Source: Planctomycetota bacterium (GTDB lineage: Bacteria; Planctomycetota; PUPC01; DSUN01). From it: a stretch of 64,000 nucleotides of DNA. This document shows positions 8,128-15,458 of the stretch, piece after piece. The position numbers and the translations under genes were made by a program. Numbering within the stretch: position 1 is the first letter of the stretch; each line of letters starts with the position of its first letter. The notes under the pieces were generated by a model. That model had not been told where the DNA came from and made no database searches. It was given only the letters and a program-made list of their open reading frames with translations. Location: positions 70,584-134,583 of the forward strand of contig DAOOIT010000006.1 in the NCBI GenBank assembly GCA_035384565.1, given 5' to 3'.

Positions 8128-8940
8128 ATGAAGGTGGGACTGAGTGCGCTGGTGACGCCGAGAGAGTGGAGCTTCAGCGAGCTCGTGGGGCAGGCCAGGG
8201 GCGCGGGTTACGAGGCCCTCGAGGTCGTGCCCCGCGAGGGGAGTGAACTGACTCTGGATACGCCGGAGGCCGCGCTCGCCGCCTTGAGCAACGTGGCCAG
8301 GGACGCAGGGATTGAGATCACATCGCTGTGCGGCAGCGGCGGCAAGCCCTCGAACCTGATGACCAGCGACGAAGCCGAGCGGCGGGCGGGGATCGAGACC
8401 ACGAAGGCGATGTTGCGCACGGCGAAGGCCCTGGGCGCCGATACCATCCTGCACACGATCGGCGGCAGGCCGAACGCGGACCTCTACTACCACGTGGCCT
8501 ACGCCAACGCCCTGCGGTCGCTCCAGGAGCTGGCTCCTGCGGCGGAGGCGATCGGTGTGAACATCGGCGTGGAGTACGTGTGGAACGGCTTCCTCACCAG
8601 CCCCTTGGAGATGGCGCAGTTCCTCGACCAGGTGGGCAGCCCGCGGGTGGGCTTCTACTTCGACCCGGGCAACATGCGAATCTTCCACCAATCGGAGCAC
8701 TGGGTGCGAATCTGCGGGCGGCACATCAAGAAGGTGCATGCCAAGGACTTCTCGTGGGAGAAGATGGTGGTGCAGTGGCCGCCGCTGCTGAAGGGCCAGG
8801 TGAACTTCCCTGCGGTGATGCGCGAGCTGCGGGCCGCCGGCTACGGGGGCGCGCTGATCTCCGAGGTGCCGCCGTCGGTGGCGTCGCTGGCCGACACGGC
8901 GGCGGCGATCCGCCAGCTCATTGAGATGGCGGGTGCGTGA
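8128..8940 (+). CDS. Sugar phosphate isomerase/epimerase-like TIM-barrel protein
   Basis: AP-endonuclease-2/xylose-isomerase-like TIM barrel of 270 residues. Typical strands and metal-site segments are seen: EALEVVPREG, TSLCGSGG, ADTILHTIGG, IGVEYVWNGF, RVGFYFDPGNM, HIKKVHAKDFSW, and ISEVPPS near the end. The ATG at 8128 has AAGGAG 8-13 bases upstream; the longer frame behind it overlaps the previous gene and is not needed. There is no signal peptide, unlike the family member at 59380, so this one is cytoplasmic. The substrate cannot be read from the sequence. It follows the amidase pair after 74 bases and overlaps the GNAT gene downstream. Confidence 0.88.
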   Translation: MKVGLSALVTPREWSFSELVGQARGAGYEALEVVPREGSELTLDTPEAALAALSNVARDAGIEITSLCGSGGKPSNLMTSDEAERRAGIETTKAMLRTAKALGADTILHTIGGRPNADLYYHVAYANALRSLQELAPAAEAIGVNIGVEYVWNGFLTSPLEMAQFLDQVGSPRVGFYFDPGNMRIFHQSEHWVRICGRHIKKVHAKDFSWEKMVVQWPPLLKGQVNFPAVMRELRAAGYGGALISEVPPSVASLADTAAAIRQLIEMAGA

Positions 8941-10151
8941 CCGGCCCCGCCGGTGGGCAGCCTATGGGTGTGGAAATACGGGAATACAACGCAGAGCAGG
9001 ATGCGCGCGGAGTGTGCGACCTGCTCAACGAGGTGTTCGCCTCCGCAAGAGTGTCGCCCGAGGGCTGGATGCGCTGGACCGAGCGCGGGTTCACGGCGCC
9101 CGTGGCGCGGGTGAAGGGCAGGGTCGCGGGCGCCATCCCGCTCTTCCGCCGCGTCTACCGCGTGGCCCCCGGCGCCGAGGTCGTCGCCTTCGTGGAGAAC
9201 AGGGTGGGCGTGGCCGAGCCGCTGCGCGACCAGGGCATCGGCACAGGCATGCAGGCCTGCGCCAAGGAGTTCCTCAGGGGACGAGGCGACATTCTGCTTG
9301 TCTACCGCGGTGCCGAGCGCAGCAAGGGCTACCGCTTCTACGAGCGCAATGGGCTGCATGACATTTCGTACCCCCTTGCCGTCACGCTGGAGCCCGCAAG
9401 CGCAAGCGCCCCCGGGACGCGGTGGGTCAGCGAAGACGAGTTCCTGAGCCACGCGAAGCTATGGCACGAGATTTTCGCCGCGTGCTACGCGCGATTCGGC
9501 GGATACCCGGCGCGGCACCCAGGGTATCTGGGGGATATTCTCGGCAGCGTGACATGGCGAGAGGCGATGCGTCAGGAGTTCTCCCATTGCGTGCTGGAGG
9601 AGGGCGGCCGCCCGATCGGCTACCTGGTGCTTGGCCTGCGCCACGGCGTGTTGCAGGTGATGGAACTGGCCGTGCTGGGCGGGTCGCCGGAGGCGGCCAG
9701 CGCCCTGCTGGCCGCCGCGCGCGGCCGGGGAGCGCCCGTGCGCTGCTATGCGACCCGCGGTTGCCTGCTTACCCCGGCCCTGCGGCGGCTCGGCGCGAGT
9801 TTCCCTGCGCGCGAGACCGGCGCGATGATGCTGATGGTGCACGTGCTGGACATCGAGGCCGTTGCCCGAAAGGTCTGGCGCGACGTGCCGGCCCTCCGCG
9901 ACGTGGAGGTGCGGGTGTGGACGCCCGAGCGGGAGGGTCTCCTGCACGCTCCGGCGAACGCCCGGCGCTCGGTAACTCTCGAATTGAAGGAGCCCACGCT
10001 GGCCCGGCTGCTGATGCGGCGCCTGGACGTGGCCCGCGCGGTGTCGGAGGAGTGGATCACCCTGGCGGGGGATGAGCCGGGCGACGCCGAGGCCCTGTCC
10101 GACGCGTTCGACCCCTGCCCCTGGGTCTACCACCCGATTGATTACCTTTGA
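8937..10151 (+). CDS. GNAT-family N-acetyltransferase, two-domain
   Basis: The N-terminal 140 residues look like a GNAT fold: EIREYNAEQDARGVCDLLNEVF, then VGVAEPLRDQGIGTGMQACAKE as the acetyl-CoA loop region, and YRFYERNGLH at the end of the domain. The C-terminal part (to residue 404) resembles the second half of Eis-like or two-domain GNATs. The GTG start overlaps the stop of the epimerase gene by 4 bases (GTGA); an ATG at 8964 in the same frame is an alternative. It is the last gene of the operon that begins with the D-aminoacylase. The acceptor is unknown. Confidence 0.8.
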   Translation: MTGPAGGQPMGVEIREYNAEQDARGVCDLLNEVFASARVSPEGWMRWTERGFTAPVARVKGRVAGAIPLFRRVYRVAPGAEVVAFVENRVGVAEPLRDQGIGTGMQACAKEFLRGRGDILLVYRGAERSKGYRFYERNGLHDISYPLAVTLEPASASAPGTRWVSEDEFLSHAKLWHEIFAACYARFGGYPARHPGYLGDILGSVTWREAMRQEFSHCVLEEGGRPIGYLVLGLRHGVLQVMELAVLGGSPEAASALLAAARGRGAPVRCYATRGCLLTPALRRLGASFPARETGAMMLMVHVLDIEAVARKVWRDVPALRDVEVRVWTPEREGLLHAPANARRSVTLELKEPTLARLLMRRLDVARAVSEEWITLAGDEPGDAEALSDAFDPCPWVYHPIDYL

Positions 10152-10163
10152 GCCTGTTCCCTC

Positions 10164-10192
10164 TTGCGAACGGGCGGGTGCTGTGGTAAACT
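10164..10192 (+). promoter_or_regulatory. Sigma-70-type promoter of the parvulin gene
   Basis: TTGCGA (10164-10169), 17 bases, TAAACT (10187-10192), 74 bases before the ATG at 10266. It starts just after the stop of the GNAT gene. Confidence 0.5.
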
Positions 10193-10198
10193 GTGGCA

Positions 10199-10220
10199 GC
10201 CACGCGCGGAACCGCGTGGC
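10199..10220 (+). other. Hairpin at the 5' end of the parvulin mRNA
   Basis: GCCACGCG (10199-10206) and CGCGTGGC (10213-10220) form a perfect 8-bp stem with a 6-base loop right where the transcript from the promoter at 10164-10192 would begin. A 5' stem like this often stabilises mRNA; its role here is inferred. Confidence 0.45.
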
Positions 10221-10265
10221 AGATGGTGGAAAGGTGTCCATCCCTCTTTTTCGGAGGCAGGCGGC

Positions 10266-11270
10266 ATGCAGCTTCGTAACGCGGTCGGCGGAGTCATGCT
10301 CTTTCTGGCCATCGGGACAGCCGGTTCGCTGAGCTGGGCGGCCGATGCACCCGCGAAGGAGAAGGAGCCGGCAGGCAAGGCCGAGGAGCCCAGGAAGGCC
10401 GCCAAGGAAGACGAGGGCCTCTCGGAGGACGTGGTTGCGAAGGTGGACACCGTGATGATCACCCGCGCCGACCTCACGCTCGTGCGCCGGCAGATTCTCG
10501 CGGTGAACCCGAACGCGCAGATGCCCAACAACAAGCAGCTCGTCGAACAGTTGATCGAGCGGGTCCTCTGGTCGCGCTACTTCGAGAAGGAAGGGCTGCG
10601 CGCCTCGGGCGCCGACATTCAGCGCGCCATCCAGCAGCTCGACGCCGAGCTGCGCCAGCGCGGCGCCAACTACCAGCGTTGGATCGCCTCGCGCGGCCTC
10701 ACCGCGGAGGAGCACGCCGGCATGCTCGCCTTCGAGTTGGCCACCGCGCGCCTCCGCGAGCGCCTGGAAGGGGACGTGAAGGAAGAGGATATCAAGAAGG
10801 AGTTCGAGGCTCACCCCGAGTGGTATGACGGCAGCCGGGTGCGCCTGAGCCAGATCTTCATCGAGACATCCGACATCCAGCACGACCCTGACAAGCTGAA
10901 GAAGGCCGAGGAGCGGATCAAGAAGATCTACGATGAGCTCAAGGCAGGCAAAGACTTCGAGCGCATGGCCCGCGACTACTCGGACGGCGTGGCCAGCATG
11001 CGCGGGGGCGACCGCGGCTGGTTCACCCGCAAGGGAGCCGAGGAAGACGAGGTGCTGATGGCCGCAGCCTGGGACCTCAAGGTGGGCGAGTACACCAAGC
11101 CCATTCAGGGCAGCCGCGGCTGGCACATCATCAAAGTGACGGATCGGGAGCCGGCGCGCCTGACCCCGTTCGGCGCCCGGGCCAACGTGGTGGCCGAACT
11201 CATCCGCCGCCGGGCCACGGCTATCCTCGACGACCTGAAGGCGAAGACGACCATTGAGCGCCGCATCTGA
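10266..11270 (+). CDS. Exported peptidyl-prolyl isomerase, parvulin (SurA/PrsA-like)
   Basis: Folding helper for secreted or outer-membrane proteins. A signal peptide covers about residues 1-25 (ending LSWAADA), followed by a charged linker, then a SurA-type helical chaperone domain (VAKVDTVMITRADLTL to about residue 175). The parvulin domain lies at about 190-290 with VRLSQIFIET, YSDGVASMRGGDRGWF and GSRGWHIIKV. A C-terminal helix follows. The length of 334 residues fits a one-parvulin SurA-like protein. The ATG at 10266 has GGAGG 9-13 bases upstream and gives a clean signal peptide, whereas the longer frame does not. It has its own promoter and a strong terminator at 11309-11347. Confidence 0.92.
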   Translation: MQLRNAVGGVMLFLAIGTAGSLSWAADAPAKEKEPAGKAEEPRKAAKEDEGLSEDVVAKVDTVMITRADLTLVRRQILAVNPNAQMPNNKQLVEQLIERVLWSRYFEKEGLRASGADIQRAIQQLDAELRQRGANYQRWIASRGLTAEEHAGMLAFELATARLRERLEGDVKEEDIKKEFEAHPEWYDGSRVRLSQIFIETSDIQHDPDKLKKAEERIKKIYDELKAGKDFERMARDYSDGVASMRGGDRGWFTRKGAEEDEVLMAAAWDLKVGEYTKPIQGSRGWHIIKVTDREPARLTPFGARANVVAELIRRRATAILDDLKAKTTIERRI

Positions 11271-11308
11271 CGCGGATGCGGAGCGCAAAGCAGCGGTTTC
11301 GGATACCA

Positions 11309-11347
11309 AGACAGGCACGCCGACGCGAACGCGCGGCGTGCCTGTCT
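11309..11347. terminator. Hairpin terminator between convergent genes
   Basis: A 14-bp perfect stem (AGACAGGCACGCCG at 11309-11322, complement at 11334-11347) with an 11-base loop lies between the stop at 11270 and the convergent gene ending at 11380, so it can serve both strands. Confidence 0.7.
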
Positions 11348-11379
11348 GCGCAGGCTACGGTGCCGGCTCAAGCCCGGCC

Positions 11380-11943
11380 CTACTCCTTGGGCTTCTCCTG
11401 CGAATCCTTGCCCGACGGGGCCTTCTCCTTGCTCTTCGCCGACGAATAGTCTACATCGCGCGCCGGCAGCCAGCCGAAGGTCGGCTTGCCCTTGATCTCC
11501 GTCGTGACGCCGATCCAGGCATCCTTGACCCTCTGAACAGTCAACACCGTGCCCTCGGGCACCGACCCGACGATCTCGTCGCCGACTTTGAGCTTGGCCT
11601 CCTTCGAGATCACCACGACCCGGTCGTCGGCCACGAAGGGGCACGACGGAGCCGCCTTCTCCTCGGCCCCGGAGGGCGCATCAATATCCTTCAGGCTTAT
11701 GTAGCCGGCGTACTGCTTGCCTGCGATGGTGTAGTAGATGAGCGCATAGCCGCCGTCTTTGAACACCCAGTTAAGCTTGACGCGCTGGCCCTTGTTCAGC
11801 GTGGCGACCACGGCGGTGCCCTTGCGGATCTGCGCTCCGTCCTTATTCACTGTGACGAGGTCGCCCGCCTTCAGCTCGGCGCCCGCCGCCGCCTCGACGA
11901 GTGCCAACACCAGAAGCCCCGTCAGCCACCTGCTTGTGCGCAT
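11380..11943 (-). CDS. Exported protein with two SH3-like (bacterial) repeats
   Basis: A signal peptide of about 22 residues (LLVLALVEAAAGA) leads into two SH3-like beta-barrel segments: GDLVTVNKDGAQIRKGTAVV through YAGYISLKDID, and DDRVVVISKEAKLKVGDEIV through TFGWLPARDVDY. Each follows the pattern 'value, length of chain, residue ending in a D-V/I-D strand' typical of bacterial SH3 domains, which often bind cell-wall peptides. The C-terminal tail is highly charged. The ATG at 11943 is preceded by GGAG at 7 bases; longer versions lack a signal peptide. It is a single gene with its own promoter at 11972-11999. Confidence 0.75.
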   Translation of the reverse strand: MRTSRWLTGLLVLALVEAAAGAELKAGDLVTVNKDGAQIRKGTAVVATLNKGQRVKLNWVFKDGGYALIYYTIAGKQYAGYISLKDIDAPSGAEEKAAPSCPFVADDRVVVISKEAKLKVGDEIVGSVPEGTVLTVQRVKDAWIGVTTEIKGKPTFGWLPARDVDYSSAKSKEKAPSGKDSQEKPKE

Positions 11944-11971
11944 CGCATGTCTCCTTCCTCGCGCCCCCCTT

Positions 11972-11999
11972 ACTTTACCCTGCACGCCCCGAATGTCAA
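11972..11999 (-). promoter_or_regulatory. Sigma-70 promoter with perfect -35 (minus strand)
   Basis: TTGACA (11999-11994), 16 bases, TAAAGT (11977-11972). It is 29 bases upstream of the ATG at 11943. It is divergent from the promoter at 12052-12080. Confidence 0.65.
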
Positions 12000-12051
12000 G
12001 CCCCGACCGAAGTAGCTGGCGCGCTGTGTGTTGCGGACGCGGCGATTTCTG

Positions 12052-12080
12052 TTGACTCCCCTTGCGCACCGGGCTATACT
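12052..12080 (+). promoter_or_regulatory. Sigma-70 promoter (plus strand)
   Basis: TTGACT (12052-12057), 17 bases, TATACT (12075-12080), both one base from consensus. The leader to the ATG at 12151 is about 64 bases and contains a small GCGCC/GGCGC hairpin and a perfect AAGGAGG ribosome site (12138-12144). Confidence 0.75.
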
Positions 12081-12150
12081 CAAGGGTGGACCGGGGGCTC
12101 ATGTGTGAACGGCGCCTTCGGCGCGTTGCGCGTTGTGAAGGAGGCGGCTG

Positions 12151-12903
12151 ATGAGGATGGTCTGGATAGCTGTAGCGCTGGCTCTTGGGATGGCCGCGGC
12201 ATCAGGGCTCGCCGCTCAACCCACCGAGGCAGAGGCCGAGAACTCCCTGGAGGCAATCACCCGCAAGCTGGCCGCTGCGCGCATGGAAGAGGTGAATGTG
12301 GACAAGAAGGACCCCGATGCCGTCTTCGACCTCATCCGCGATAGGGCCAAGGTCAACCTAGTGGTGGACCCCGAGGCGCGGCGCCAGCTCGAAGGCAAGA
12401 GCGTCAGCCTCAAACTGCGGGGGGTCACCGCACTCTCCGTCCTCCAGCACGTGCTGCGGCAGGTGGACTGCGTGACGGCGTACGCCGACGAGGCCCTGGT
12501 GGTGACCACGGCGGCTGCGGCTCAGCCGCACCCGCAGATCACCATCTACGATATCCGCGACATGACGATTGCCCCCAAAGGGTCGCGGCTGCCGCCCACG
12601 CTCTTTGGCTCGCAGATTGATCCCCTCTACTACTACTGGATCCGCACCCAGCTCGGCCCCACGACTGGCGGGCCCGGTGTCCGCGATCCGTTCTGGGAAC
12701 TGGAGCTCATAGACAAGTACCCCGACGACCCGATTGGCGAGGTCATTGCCAGGACGATCCAGGAGAAGTTCAAGGGCACCGGTGTTTCGGTGAGCTATTA
12801 CGATGGCTACCTGGTGGTGGTCGAGCAGCCCAAGGCGGCGCGCGTGCCCGTGCTGCCTCCGCCGCTTCCCGAGACGCCCAAAGACGCCCTGCCGGCGAAG
12901 TGA
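12151..12903 (+). CDS. Secreted protein with secretin/STN-like N-terminal domain
   Basis: 250 residues with a signal peptide (VALALGMAAASGLAA). Residues about 40-130 read like a secretin N0/STN module: VNVDKKDPDAVFDLIRDRAKV, LVVDPEARRQLEGKSVSLKL, RGVTALSVLQHVLRQVDCVT, and a strand ALVVTT. The rest (DPFWELELIDKYPDDPIGEV, VSVSYYDGYLVVVEQ) has no domain I know, and it lacks the C-terminal secretin barrel, so this is not a complete outer-membrane secretin. Such short planctomycete proteins are of unknown function. The start is fixed by AAGGAGG 6 bases upstream. It has its own promoter and terminator, so it is monocistronic. Confidence 0.7.
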   Translation: MRMVWIAVALALGMAAASGLAAQPTEAEAENSLEAITRKLAAARMEEVNVDKKDPDAVFDLIRDRAKVNLVVDPEARRQLEGKSVSLKLRGVTALSVLQHVLRQVDCVTAYADEALVVTTAAAAQPHPQITIYDIRDMTIAPKGSRLPPTLFGSQIDPLYYYWIRTQLGPTTGGPGVRDPFWELELIDKYPDDPIGEVIARTIQEKFKGTGVSVSYYDGYLVVVEQPKAARVPVLPPPLPETPKDALPAK

Positions 12904-12929
12904 CCCGTGGCAGAACCCGACGGCAACAC

Positions 12930-12958
12930 AGGAGCGCACCTTTCGCGGGTGCGCTCCT
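12930..12958 (+). terminator. Hairpin terminator after the STN-like gene
   Basis: An 11-bp perfect stem (AGGAGCGCACC at 12930-12940, complement at 12948-12958) with a 7-base loop, 27 bases after the stop at 12903. Confidence 0.7.
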
Positions 12959-12994
12959 TCGTGTACAGTACGCAGTGGGAACCGGCAGGGATGC

Positions 12995-13023
12995 TTGCAC
13001 CCCGCGCCGCAAGTATGTAGACT
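12995..13023 (+). promoter_or_regulatory. Probable promoter of the diheme protein gene
   Basis: TTGCAC (12995-13000), 17 bases, TAGACT (13018-13023), placed 29 bases upstream of the GTG at 13053. Confidence 0.4.
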
Positions 13024-13052
13024 ACGGCGCGCAGCCATGGAGGACCGCTACG

Positions 13053-15416
13053 GTGCGGACACTCAGAGCGTTCCTGCTCACCGTGCTGGCCGGCGGGCGC
13101 GCCGCAACCCTTGTGGCATCCGAGGCGCCAGCGGAGGCCCTCGCAATCGAACTCGACTGGCGCATGCAGGACGGCATCGGCACCGAGCGGAACCCCAGCA
13201 CCTATGCCGCCGCCACCGCGAGGACGCTCGAACGCGGCGACGCGCTGATCGCCGAGTTGAGAGCGACTGGCGCTCCGTTGCAGGATCTCCCCACGAACTG
13301 GCGCGCGCTCCGCGAAGAGCACGCCAAGCTGGCCGCTGACCCCAAGGCGAGCGATGATCAATGGCAGGACCTCTGGCGGCGGGTGCATCAGGCCCGGCGG
13401 CGTCTCGTCTTCGCCAACCCTCTGGCCCAGACCGGGCCGCTCCTATTTGCCAAGCAGGTGCCCAGCGTCTTCAGCCACCAGCTCACCCAGTACTACGGTG
13501 CCTGCGCCAAGCCGGGCGGCGGAGTTTTTGTGCTCGAAAAGCCGGGAGAGTCCCTTGCCGTTCGTGAACTGACGGCGGGCAAGCTGCCCCTCGGGAGCTA
13601 TCAGACGCCCGAGGTGTCCCACGACGGCAAGCGCGTGCTGTTCGCGTACTGCGAGACGCCCACCGCTCCGCCCAACCGCACCACCCACCTCGACCGCTTC
13701 TACCACATCTACGAGATGAACGCCGACGGTTCGGGGCTGCGGAAGCTTACTGACGGCCCCTTCGACGACTTCTCGCCCCGCTACCTGCCGAACGGCAAGA
13801 TCCTGTTCCTCTCGACCCGCCGCGGCGGCTATCACCGGTGCGGGGCGGGGCCGTGCCCCGTCTACACCCTCGCCCTCATGAACGCTGATGGCTCGGACCC
13901 GCGGCCCATCTCCTACCACGAGACCCACGAATGGGACCCCGCCGTGCTCAACGACGGGCGTGTCATCTACACGCGCTGGGACTACGTGGACCGCAACGCC
14001 GTTCACTATCAGCAGCTCTGGACAGTGCGTCCCGACGGCAGCGACCCCCGCATCTTCTACGGCAACAACACCTGGAACCCCGTGGGCGTGTGGGAGGCGC
14101 AGGCCGTGCCCGGCTCCACCCGCGTCATGGCCACGGCCGCCGCACATCATGCCATGACGGCGGGCTCCATCATCCTGCTCGACGTGGCGAAGGGCGTGGA
14201 TTACCTGGAGCCGATCACGCGGCTCACGCCCGACGCGCTGTTCCCCGAGAGCGAGGCACCTGTCTCGAATGGCGCCAAGGGCTTCTGGCACGCGCCCCAG
14301 GGCGTCGCCAAGATGCCGCCGATGCCTCCCGAACAGGCGCGCTGGCCGGGCCACTGCTACCGCAGTCCGTGGCCGCTCTCCGAGAAGTTCTTCCTGACCG
14401 CCTATAGCTTCCAGCCGCTCATCGGCGAGCCGAATGCCAACCCGGCCAACATGTTTGGCCTCTACCTGGTGGATGCCTTCGGCAACAAGGAACTGCTCTA
14501 CCGCGACCCCGACATCGCCAGCCTGTGGCCCATCCCATTGCGCGCGCGCCCGACGCCGCCCGCCTTGCCGCCGGCAGCCGAGATCGCGGAGAGGCCCGAG
14601 GGCACCTACTTCGTGCAAGACGTCTGGGCCAGCTTCCCGCCCCTGCCGCAAGGCACAGTGAGGAAGCTACGGATCGTGCAGGTGCTGCCCAAGACCACGC
14701 CACACATCAACAACCCCTCGGTCGGCCTCGCCAACGCATCGCCCGGCAAGCAGGTGCTCGGCACCGTGCCCGTTGAGGACGACGGCTCGGCCTACTTCCG
14801 CGCCCCGGCCGGCATTGCCCTGGCCTTCCAGGCCCTCGACGAGCGCGGCATGGCCGTCCAGGTCATGCGGAGCGTCAGCTACCTCCAGCCCGGCGAGGCG
14901 GCCTCGTGCGTCGGCTGCCACGAGAGCCGCTCGGCGCCGCCGCCCGAGCGCCGCGCCGCCAAGGCCCTCCTGCGGCCGCCCTCGACCATCGAGCCAGGCC
15001 CCGACGGCTCGAAGCCCCTGAGCTACCCAATCCTCATCCAGCCCGTCCTCGACAAGCACTGCGTCTCGTGCCACAACAAGGAGAAGCCCGAGGGCAAGGT
15101 CATCCTCACCGGCGAGCCCGCTGGCCACTACACTGCCAGCTACAACGCCCTGGCCCCCCGCGTGTCGTATGCCGCCTGGGGCCACGGCGGCAACTGCGAG
15201 CCATTGGCGAAACCCGACTACTTCGGCGCACGCGGCAGTCCGGCGTTGGTCAAGACGTTCACCGAAGCGCACCACAATGTGAAACTCAGTCCCGCTGAAT
15301 GGGAGCGGGTGGTAACCTGGATGGACGCCAACGCCCTCTTCTATGGCACCTTCGACCCTGCCGACCAGGCCCGCCAGCTCCGCGGCGAGCGAATCGCCGG
15401 GCCAAAGCTGGAATAG
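13053..15416 (+). CDS. Diheme c-type cytochrome with beta-propeller (HZS-alpha middle-domain-like)
   Basis: A large secreted protein of 787 residues. After a hydrophobic N terminus comes a helical segment, then a TolB/PD40-like propeller: ELTAGKLPLGSYQTPEVSHD, EMNADGSGLRKLTDGPFDDF, LMNADGSDPRPISYHETHEW and others. Two heme-binding motifs follow, CVGCH at about 619-623 and CVSCH at about 670-674, so two c-type hemes are expected outside the cytoplasm. This arrangement is that of the family named after the middle domain of hydrazine synthase alpha, which is widespread in Planctomycetota outside anammox. The GTG start has GGAGG 9 bases upstream; the frame continues further upstream but without a ribosome site and across the preceding terminator. 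The enzymatic role is unknown. Confidence 0.8.
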   Translation: MRTLRAFLLTVLAGGRAATLVASEAPAEALAIELDWRMQDGIGTERNPSTYAAATARTLERGDALIAELRATGAPLQDLPTNWRALREEHAKLAADPKASDDQWQDLWRRVHQARRRLVFANPLAQTGPLLFAKQVPSVFSHQLTQYYGACAKPGGGVFVLEKPGESLAVRELTAGKLPLGSYQTPEVSHDGKRVLFAYCETPTAPPNRTTHLDRFYHIYEMNADGSGLRKLTDGPFDDFSPRYLPNGKILFLSTRRGGYHRCGAGPCPVYTLALMNADGSDPRPISYHETHEWDPAVLNDGRVIYTRWDYVDRNAVHYQQLWTVRPDGSDPRIFYGNNTWNPVGVWEAQAVPGSTRVMATAAAHHAMTAGSIILLDVAKGVDYLEPITRLTPDALFPESEAPVSNGAKGFWHAPQGVAKMPPMPPEQARWPGHCYRSPWPLSEKFFLTAYSFQPLIGEPNANPANMFGLYLVDAFGNKELLYRDPDIASLWPIPLRARPTPPALPPAAEIAERPEGTYFVQDVWASFPPLPQGTVRKLRIVQVLPKTTPHINNPSVGLANASPGKQVLGTVPVEDDGSAYFRAPAGIALAFQALDERGMAVQVMRSVSYLQPGEAASCVGCHESRSAPPPERRAAKALLRPPSTIEPGPDGSKPLSYPILIQPVLDKHCVSCHNKEKPEGKVILTGEPAGHYTASYNALAPRVSYAAWGHGGNCEPLAKPDYFGARGSPALVKTFTEAHHNVKLSPAEWERVVTWMDANALFYGTFDPADQARQLRGERIAGPKLE

Positions 15417-15458
15417 CCTGTCCATTGTGTCCATTTCGTCCATTTCTGGAGCCTTCCT

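Noticed and set aside
13053..15416. Evidence for anammox metabolism from the HZS-alpha-like protein
   Set aside because: The domain is widespread in non-anammox planctomycetes, and no hydrazine synthase beta/gamma, hydrazine dehydrogenase or nitrite-handling gene is nearby.
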